A stretch of 8,353 nucleotides of DNA, taken from positions 1 to 8,353 of the forward strand of contig NZ_JAILPX010000081.1 in the NCBI RefSeq assembly GCF_024699275.1, written 5' to 3'. Of the stretch, positions 6,325-8,353 are shown piece by piece. The stretch's first letter is position 1, and each line of letters starts with the position of its first letter. Below the pieces are notes generated by a model. The model saw nothing but the letters and a program-made list of their open reading frames with translations. It did not search any database and had not been told where the DNA came from. The translations under genes and the position numbers were made by a program. This stretch comes from Selenomonas sp. GTDB taxonomy: Bacteria > Bacillota_C > Negativicutes > Selenomonadales > Selenomonadaceae.

Positions 6325-6822
6325 ATGAAAAAGATGTTAGGAATGTTGGGGGGAGTTCTCCTGTTGGCCTGTGCTGTACTGGGGACACAAGTAAACAGCG
6401 CCAGTGCCAGTTATGATCGTAAAAGTTGGCATGGTGTTATGGATCCGTCCTATTTGGTGGGACGTGAATATGTGATTGAGAAAGTTTATCGTGTTGGTGG
6501 GACAATAAATGGTGATGAAGCGTGGAATTCCTCATTGGAGGGAACACAGTTCAGATTTATCAGTCCCGATGAGATAGGTAGCGCTGGTTGGGATGCTGGT
6601 GTTCAAGCAGTAGTTACCAAAACTGCACCTGGAGGATTTTATAAAATATGCTCTATGGAAAATGGCAAATACGTGGGTGATTCACATGATCCCTATGTCT
6701 TCGTAAGTTCCTTTTATAACGCCCAAGAAGGAAATTGGGGCTCATTCCATCCAGGGGCTTGGTGGATTAGGCCAGGCTATGGTTATTATGAGGTATATTT
6801 AGAGATGATGGGAATCTGCTAA
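6325..6822 (+). CDS. Uncharacterised secreted protein, probably 3'-frameshifted
   Basis: As it stands this is 165 aa. The start is ATG 6325, because a perfect AAGGAGGT (6309-6316) lies 8 nt upstream; the in-frame ATG at 6268 would place that site inside the gene. A signal peptide is clear: MKK, a hydrophobic core (residues 4-20) and an AxA site, S-A-S-A before S29. L-L-A-C16 is a lipobox-like alternative, but the hydrophobic core continues past it. The mature part is rich in Trp, Tyr and Gly (WWIRPGYGYYEVYLEMM) and resembles no family I know. The last three codons before the stop are probably out of frame: a -1 shift at the GGG of 6810-6812 continues for 32 codons to a stop that overlaps the next start. 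The intended product would then be about 194 aa. Confidence 0.75.
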   Translation: MKKMLGMLGGVLLLACAVLGTQVNSASASYDRKSWHGVMDPSYLVGREYVIEKVYRVGGTINGDEAWNSSLEGTQFRFISPDEIGSAGWDAGVQAVVTKTAPGGFYKICSMENGKYVGDSHDPYVFVSSFYNAQEGNWGSFHPGAWWIRPGYGYYEVYLEMMGIC

Positions 6823-6908
6823 AGGTATATGGTCTTGATTATAAAGGTAATTACGGTGATGATCCGGATAGATTAGTATGTATTGCAGTCTGCAGGAGAA
6901 TCAAGTGA
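6810..6908 (+). pseudogene. Displaced 3' part of the secreted protein gene
   Basis: From GGG 6810-6812 the -1 frame reads GNLLKVYGLDYKGNYGDD, then PDRLVCIAVCRRIK, and stops at TGA 6906-6908. It joins the preceding EVYLEMM without a gap in protein-like character. One lost G in the run at 6810-6812 would explain the break. The stop overlaps the next ATG as TGATG, and the next gene's AGGAGA lies inside this segment, as expected if it was the true 3' end of the upstream gene. No classical slippery heptamer is visible, so a mutation or a sequence error is more likely than programmed frameshifting. Confidence 0.6.
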
Positions 6909-7168
6909 TGTTGTCATGGAATTTGCTCCAAAACGCATTGCTTTTGGGGCTGTCGGCCGCAATACCTGGAATAATTATTGATGAACTTTGTCAAAAAGTA
7001 CAGGCAGGTATGGTTAGCTATTTGGTGTCTGTAACCCTATCCTGTGGATTTTTAGTGATTGTTGTGGGGTCTTTTTTAGACAATGAAACCCTATTTATGG
7101 ATTATACGGGGGCTATTACGGCACTTTATTTGCAGATGTTATATAGAGGTTACAGAAAATTTAACTAA
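6908..7168 (+). CDS. Small hydrophobic membrane protein, unrecognised
   Basis: The 86-aa product has probable membrane helices at about residues 6-24 (LLQNALLLGLSAAIPGIII) and 35-57 (MVSYLVSVTLSCGFLVIVVG), and perhaps a third at 62-79, with a basic tail (RGYRKFN). ATG 6908 is preferred over the in-frame ATG at 6878 because AGGAGA (6894-6899) is 8 nt upstream and the ATG overlaps the TGA of the displaced secreted-protein frame (TGATG). The two genes probably form a coupled pair. A membrane partner for the secreted protein is possible, but nothing in the sequence identifies a function. The strong terminator at 7203 closes the unit. Confidence 0.65.
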   Translation: MLSWNLLQNALLLGLSAAIPGIIIDELCQKVQAGMVSYLVSVTLSCGFLVIVVGSFLDNETLFMDYTGAITALYLQMLYRGYRKFN

Positions 7169-7202
7169 GGTCGCCAGTGAGTGACTTACTGAACCCAAAA
7201 GA

Positions 7203-7246
7203 GTCTGTCGCAAGAAGTATATCACTTCACAGCGACAGACCTTTTT
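7203..7246 (+). terminator. Strong intrinsic terminator, possibly bidirectional
   Basis: GTCTGTCGC (7203-7211) pairs perfectly with GCGACAGAC (7232-7240). An inner GAAGT/ACTTC stem (7214-7218, 7224-7228) sits in the loop, and C plus five T (7242-7246) follows. Upstream AAAAGA gives a shorter T-run for the minus strand. It ends the secreted/membrane protein unit and insulates the RNA promoter that starts 16 nt later. Confidence 0.9.
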
Positions 7247-7261
7247 CATGCCAATTTTATC

Positions 7262-7290
7262 TTGTAAAATACCGATTATTTTGCTATACT
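7262..7290 (+). promoter_or_regulatory. Sigma-70-type promoter of the structured RNA
   Basis: TTGTAA (7262-7267, 4/6) and TATACT (7285-7290, 5/6) are exactly 17 bp apart, with an extended -10 TGC at 7282-7284. Transcription would start near 7297, exactly where the first hairpin of the RNA begins. It lies between the 7203 terminator and the RNA, so the RNA and downstream gene form an independent unit. Confidence 0.75.
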
Positions 7291-7346
7291 TTAATTGAAG
7301 TAGAGATACTTTCGATGTGAGAGCATCGTAAAAAGCCGTGCTGTGA

Positions 7347-7410
7347 GTGGAGCAGGAATAAAATCCACACCCGAACGTGCCGATGGGCACACGCCTTGTG
7401 ACAAGGAGAA
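7347..7410 (+). repeat. RNA unit A: three 5-bp stems
   Basis: Stem P0 is GTGGA/TCCAC (7347-7351, 7364-7368). A linker ACCCGAAC (7369-7376) leads to P1 GTGCC/GGCAC (7377-7381, 7386-7390) with loop GATG. Then ACG leads to P2 CCTTG/CAAGG (7394-7398, 7402-7406) with loop TGA, and the unit ends in AGAA (7407-7410). The core 7369-7410 is 42 nt. Confidence 0.75.
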
Positions 7411-7422
7411 TGTCGCACCTGC

Positions 7423-7482
7423 GCAGGGGGTCAAACTTGCACCAGAACGTACCGTTAGGTACACGGCTGGCGGCCAGCAGAA
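7423..7482 (+). repeat. RNA unit B: three 5-bp stems, tandem to unit A
   Basis: Stem P0 is GCAGG/CTTGC with one G-U (7423-7427, 7436-7440). A linker ACCAGAAC (7441-7448) leads to P1 GTACC/GGTAC (7449-7453, 7458-7462) with loop GTTA. Then ACG leads to P2 GCTGG/CCAGC (7466-7470, 7474-7478) with loop CGG, and the unit ends in AGAA (7479-7482). The core 7441-7482 is again 42 nt, with 31 of 42 bases identical to unit A. GGT in the P0 loop (7429-7431) could pair with ACC 7441-7443 as a pseudoknot. Confidence 0.75.
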
Positions 7483-7504
7483 AACTCTCAGATTGAATAT
7501 ACAT

Positions 7505-7534
7505 GGGGAGTGATATAATCGCTCCTCTTTTTTT
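7505..7534 (+). terminator. Intrinsic terminator between the RNA and the nuclease-like gene
   Basis: GGAGTGAT (7507-7514) pairs with ATCGCTCC (7518-7525) with one G-U. It can extend by G-U and G-C (7505-7506 with 7526-7527) and is followed by seven T (7528-7534). It would stop most RNA transcripts and let a fraction through to the gene at 7555. ACTCTC (7484-7489) can instead pair with GGGAGT (7506-7511), which would disrupt it. Confidence 0.92.
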
Positions 7535-7554
7535 GTTTCGTGTGGCGGTGAATT

Positions 7555-8190
7555 ATGGCGAATCGATCAGAAACTTTGTTGAACCTACGCAATCAAATCA
7601 TAACAGCGGCCAAGAATTATGCTGGACTGACGAAAAAAACTTATCTTTATGTTTATGGTCAAGAATATTTTGAGCTACTTTTTGCTGTCGGCAGCTTTAT
7701 GCACCTAACAGGTGTTTCGACCGTGCTGCGGGCTGAGGACTTTTATCATAAGGCAATCACAGATACTTTATCCGGGCAGCAGTTGGACTTCACTAAGCAG
7801 CAGACCATGCGCAAAGTGAAGAAGAAATTGCCCTGTTTGGAGCAGCTGCCACAGCTGACCAAGACAACGGTATGTGTGGTAAAGGATTTATCCACGAGCA
7901 CCCTGCTGTATAAATTGGGGCTAACTAATTTAGAATTTACGTTAGGAGTCAGCCAACCATCTTTTGCCAATAAATTTCCTGCCGGTGTTTATATCCCCCG
8001 TTCCCTGCGTGTAAAGGACAAAGCGATTGAAAACAGCAGTGTTGGTGATTTTGTGGATTTCGTGTTAGAACGGAACCTGGACCAAAGAGATGCGAAATAT
8101 TCCCGCTTTACCTATCGTGATTTGAATAAAAAGTTTCCTGTCGAACTTTACGACTTACTGGAGGAAAAGTTGCGCTTAGAACTGGAGTAA
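7555..8190 (+). CDS. PBECR4-like predicted nuclease, candidate toxin
   Basis: The 211-aa soluble protein has no signal peptide or membrane segment. It resembles, from memory, the PBECR4 family (phage Barnase-EndoU-ColicinE5/D-RelE-like nucleases). The matching blocks are KTYLYVYGQEYFELLFAVGS, then FMHLTGV (residues 48-54), AEDFYHKAI, VKDLSTSTLLYKLGLTNLEF (109-128), and YIPRSLRVKDKAIE from residue 146. H50, K120 and R149 are candidate active-site residues, a guess. The N-terminal 25 residues are an amphipathic extension and the C-terminus is highly charged. The start ATG 7555 has GGTGA at 7547-7551, a modest site. Its only visible promoter is that of the upstream structured RNA, through the terminator. 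This arrangement suggests a toxin kept low by an RNA antitoxin. ToxN-, CptN- or TenpN-like toxins are alternatives; the family call needs a profile search. Confidence 0.6.
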   Translation: MANRSETLLNLRNQIITAAKNYAGLTKKTYLYVYGQEYFELLFAVGSFMHLTGVSTVLRAEDFYHKAITDTLSGQQLDFTKQQTMRKVKKKLPCLEQLPQLTKTTVCVVKDLSTSTLLYKLGLTNLEFTLGVSQPSFANKFPAGVYIPRSLRVKDKAIENSSVGDFVDFVLERNLDQRDAKYSRFTYRDLNKKFPVELYDLLEEKLRLELE

Positions 8191-8241
8191 GTTGTCTGCC
8201 ATTGTGCCTCGAACCGAGCAATGCACTTAGCGTAAAATATA

Positions 8242-8270
8242 TTGCGGCAGGCTGCTTCTTATGGTAGAAT
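8242..8270 (+). promoter_or_regulatory. Promoter for the gene at the window's right end
   Basis: TTGCGG (8242-8247, 3/6) and TAGAAT (8265-8270, 5/6) are 17 bp apart, with an extended -10 TGG at 8262-8264. The predicted start near 8277 gives a leader of about 30 nt before ATG 8307. Confidence 0.5.
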
Positions 8271-8306
8271 AGGAGCTGATTGAAGTTGTGAGCGAGGTAT
8301 CGTTTG

Positions 8307-8353
8307 ATGAGAAGGTATACATCCCTGCTGCTGACGGCTTTTTTGTTGTTTAT
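8307..8353 (+). CDS. Start of a probable secreted or membrane protein, cut by window end
   Basis: Only 15 codons are visible: MRRYTSLLLTAFLLF, a basic start followed by a hydrophobic stretch as in a signal peptide or membrane anchor. GAGGT (8294-8298) lies 8 nt before the ATG, and a plausible promoter is just upstream. The product cannot be identified from this fragment. Confidence 0.6.
   Translation, partial: MRRYTSLLLTAFLLF

Larger units (their letters stand above)
7297..7534 (+). ncRNA. Structured RNA with two tandem three-stem units, ending at a terminator
   Basis: About 238 nt run from a predicted start near 7297 to the T-run at 7528-7534. Elements in order are a 5' hairpin AAGTA-GAGA-TACTT (7298-7311) with a GNRA-type tetraloop, hairpin CGATG/CATCG (7313-7328), unit A (7347-7410), unit B (7423-7482), and the terminator (7505-7534). 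No start codon with a ribosome binding site opens a convincing frame in it. GCCGTG (7335-7340) can pair with CACGGC (7462-7467), and TGCT/AGCA (7339-7342, 7351-7354) competes with the first stem of unit A, so alternative folds exist. I do not recognise a known RNA family. Best reading: RNA antitoxin or attenuator for the gene that starts 20 nt after the terminator. Confidence 0.75.

Noticed and set aside
7347..7482. CRISPR-like array
   Set aside because: There are only two units, they are imperfect, and the structured intervening sequence is not spacer-like. No cas genes are present.
7484..7492. AACTCTCAG-like string reminiscent of a tandem glycine riboswitch
   Set aside because: The other conserved glycine-aptamer segments are absent from both units, and the downstream gene has no link to glycine metabolism.
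7139..7504. 121-codon minus-strand open frame with a repeated RVPxGTF peptide motif
   Set aside because: The peptide repeat is the shadow of the two RNA units. Differences between units follow base pairing rather than codon positions, the frame runs through a strong terminator, and the plus-strand promoter and terminator explain the region better.
8201..8222. Hairpin ATTG..CTCG-AAC-CGAG-CAAT after the nuclease-like gene as a terminator
   Set aside because: The stem needs a 3-nt bulge and no T-run follows, so termination there is not supported.

Overview
The window looks like a chromosome segment of a Negativicutes bacterium, probably in the Selenomonas/Mitsuokella/Megamonas group. That placement is an inference. 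It rests on the Firmicutes-type gene order proA-nadD-yqeK-LCP-rsfS, on a cheV gene implying motility and chemotaxis, and on GGAGG-type ribosome binding sites. No rRNA or other taxonomic marker is present.

Bases 1-4748 are a compact same-strand housekeeping cluster. It holds proA (5' end outside the window), a 53-codon membrane mini-gene, nadD, yqeK, a LytR-CpsA-Psr (LCP) cell-wall ligase, rsfS and a CvfB-like S1-domain protein. The first four are joined by stop/start overlaps (TGATG, GGTGA, ATGA), so they are probably translationally coupled. The cluster mixes proline synthesis, NAD synthesis, Ap4A removal, wall-polymer attachment, ribosome silencing and RNA binding. cheV (CheW domain plus receiver domain) follows as a separate unit at 4868-5821.

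From 5822 on the character changes: visibly more A+T-rich, loosely packed, and made of unrecognised genes and structured DNA. The 503 nt without an intact gene (5822-6324) hold two tandem long hairpins that share a nearly identical 29-nt loop but have different, compensated stems. They also hold a possible decayed minus-strand reading frame and a promoter. Next come an uncharacterised secreted protein that appears frameshifted near its 3' end, a small membrane protein that starts on the TGATG of that displaced frame, and a strong terminator at 7203-7246.

The most interesting part is 7262-8190. A good promoter drives a ~238-nt structured RNA with two tandem units of three 5-bp stems each. All 11 differences between the 42-nt cores of the units fall in loops, in a linker, or as compensatory base-pair exchanges. 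The RNA ends in a strong intrinsic terminator only 20 nt before a 211-aa protein that resembles, from memory, the PBECR4 family of predicted BECR-fold nucleases. Promoter / tandem RNA repeats / terminator / small RNase-like gene is the layout of a type III (RNA antitoxin) toxin-antitoxin system. A riboswitch-like attenuator is the main alternative. The window ends in the first codons of a probable secreted protein with its own promoter.
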